The translations under genes and the position numbers were made by a program. A DNA stretch of 64,000 nt from assembly GCF_014204625.1 (NCBI RefSeq), contig NZ_JACHLU010000009.1:113632-177631 (forward strand). Reading direction: 5' to 3'. This document shows positions 63,063-64,000 of this stretch, piece after piece. Under the pieces are notes generated by a model, which searched no databases, had not been told where the DNA came from, and was given only the letters and a program-made list of their open reading frames with translations. Every line of letters starts with the position of its first letter. The first letter of the stretch is position 1. The stretch comes from Gillisella vitis. Lineage in GTDB: Bacteria; Pseudomonadota; Alphaproteobacteria; Rhizobiales; Rhizobiaceae.

Positions 63063-63905
63063 GGGTCGAAACCCAATCAACCTATTGATAAGTAGACATC
63101 TGTGTGATTCACTTCTGCGACAACAGGAGTTTTTGGATCATGGCAGTAGAATTCTGGCTTAATGATCGGCAGTGGGCGGTGATTGGGCCACTGCTCCCAA
63201 CGAACCAGCCCGGCGCTCATCGGACCGACGACCGCCGGATCATTAGTGGGATCATCCACGTCTTGCGATCCGGCTGCCGTTGGCAGGATTGTCCAGCCTG
63301 CTATGGGCCGCCAACAACCGTCTATAATCGCTTCCATCGCTGGTCTGCCAAAGGCATATGGCGGCGGCTGTTTGAAGCCTTGGTTCAGACGGCTGATCGG
63401 GATATTCATATGATCGACAGTACCACTGCAAAAGCACATCGATCCGCTGCTGGCGGAAAAGGGGGGCGGATGCCGAGGCAATCGGCCGCTCGCGAGGCGG
63501 CAGATCGACAAAAATCCATGCTGTTGTCGATGGTTGCGGCCGTCCAGTCGCGCTGCGAATAACACCTGGACAGCGCGGCGACGCCCCTGTTGCCATTCCT
63601 CTGCTCGAACCTTTGCCGCCAAGCCGCCTCTGTGCCGCAGACACAGCCTACGACAGTAACGCTTTACGCGACTTCCTCACCGCACGCGGAACCGAGCCTG
63701 TCATTCCCAACAATCCAACCCGAAAGCGGATCAAGCCCTTCGACGCAATCGCCTACCGCAGAAGAAATATAATCGAACGCGCCTTCTGCCGCCTCAAGGA
63801 CTGGAGGCGTGTCGCAACACGGTACGACAAGCTCATGCTAAACTTTGCCGCCACATGCTATATCGCAGCTCTCGTCATTTGGTGGACTTGATTGAGTCTG
63901 GAGCC
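63063..63905 (+). mobile_element. IS5-family (IS427-group) insertion sequence, complete, 843 bp
   Basis: The ends are imperfect inverted repeats of about 18 bp: GGGTCGAAACCCAATCAA on the left, and the inverse of GGCTCCAGACTCAATCAA on the right (4 mismatches). TA lies on each side (63061-63062 and 63906-63907), as a 2-bp target duplication. The left TA is also the end of the 270-bp element, so the IS landed exactly at its edge. The transposase fills the interior. Confidence 0.8.
63140..63891 (+). CDS. IS5-family DDE transposase, made by -1 frameshift of two frames
   Basis: The first frame starts MAVEFWLNDRQWAVIGPLLP and reaches GKGGRMP. The second continues from AEAIGRSRGGRSTKIHAVVD to a TGA at 63891. 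The frame change is -1 and lies at AAAA-GGGGGG (63457-63466). The catalytic triad is D in HMIDSTTAKAHR, D in CAADTAYDSN and E in NIIERAFCRLKDW. IS427-group elements often use programmed frameshifting, so this may be natural rather than decay. The total is about 250 residues, the normal family size. Confidence 0.82.
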
Positions 63906-63986
63906 TAGGCTGGGGACCAGATCAAACTCTTGTCACTATTATCTGATTCCCTGTTTTTTTGAGGATGAGAAGGCAAGGAGGCTGTT

Positions 63987-64000
63987 ATGTGCGATCTTTT
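63987..64000 (+). CDS. Start of a gene cut by the window edge
   Basis: AAGGAGG lies 5 nt before an ATG at 63987, and 14 nt of reading frame (M-C-D-L) are visible. The Shine-Dalgarno match is strong. Nothing can be said about the product. Confidence 0.35.

Overview
The window looks like chromosomal DNA of an alphaproteobacterium of the Hyphomicrobiales, most likely the Rhizobiaceae (Rhizobium/Agrobacterium group). Several features support this: a MucR/Ros zinc-finger regulator, a VirK-family protein, DUF930, DUF1491, DUF2336 and DUF5330 proteins, a stand-alone DnaA domain IV-like protein beside a DUF6456 protein, a seven-gene Mrp/Mnh/Pha antiporter operon, and many palindromic intergenic repeats, some of them resembling RIME (Rhizobium intergenic mosaic) elements. 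These family and taxon assignments come from reading the sequence. No database search was run.

Positions 1-15800 hold a leftward gene-transfer-agent-like (RcGTA-type) structural cluster. In transcription order it has a coiled-coil protein in the small-terminase position, large terminase, portal, a small membrane protein, prohead protease, HK97 capsid, head-tail connector, head-tail adaptor, a 49-residue protein, DUF3168, TP901-1 major tail protein, gp10, TIGR02216, tape measure, DUF2460 and DUF2163. Most junctions overlap as ATGA or similar, and I see no frameshift in them. Extra cargo sits inside or beside the cluster: a GH19-like endolysin candidate, a plant-type [2Fe-2S] ferredoxin with a long unknown tail, and two paralogous small membrane proteins that each carry a 12-residue EF-hand-like loop. 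A RES-Xre toxin-antitoxin pair lies where the last two tail genes (NlpC/P60 and host-specificity protein) would be expected.

From about 15900 to 37250 come accessory and housekeeping genes: a candidate small RNA, copZ-cueR, a sulfotransferase, a YcgN-type cysteine-cluster protein, a class A penicillin-binding protein with a DUF1214/DUF1254 pair, DUF2336, a block of DUF1491, peptidoglycan-binding protein and sensor kinase, DUF5330, sufE, a macAB efflux pump divergent from a TetR regulator, an acidic low-complexity protein, the DUF6456/DnaA-like pair and msrB. From 37716 to 43780 runs the mnhABCDEFG operon, followed by mucR.

From 45281 to 62472 lie stress, transport and metabolic genes: AraC, acetyltransferases, hemolysin III, DksA-like, UspA, a VOC protein, polysaccharide deacetylase, DUF930, oligopeptidase B, VirK, a class IV aminotransferase, a YkgJ-type protein, sodB, HxlR/azoR, an ADP-ribose-diphosphatase-like phosphoesterase, cytochrome c' and a dihaem cytochrome c. 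The right end is mobile DNA: three different MITE-like elements in tandem, then a complete IS5/IS427-type insertion sequence whose transposase needs a -1 frameshift.

At least seven families of short palindromic repeat pepper the intergenic spaces. One ~106-bp family is bounded by TA and has inserted into a copy of another repeat, so it behaves as a miniature transposable element. It also supplies stop codons to neighbouring genes.
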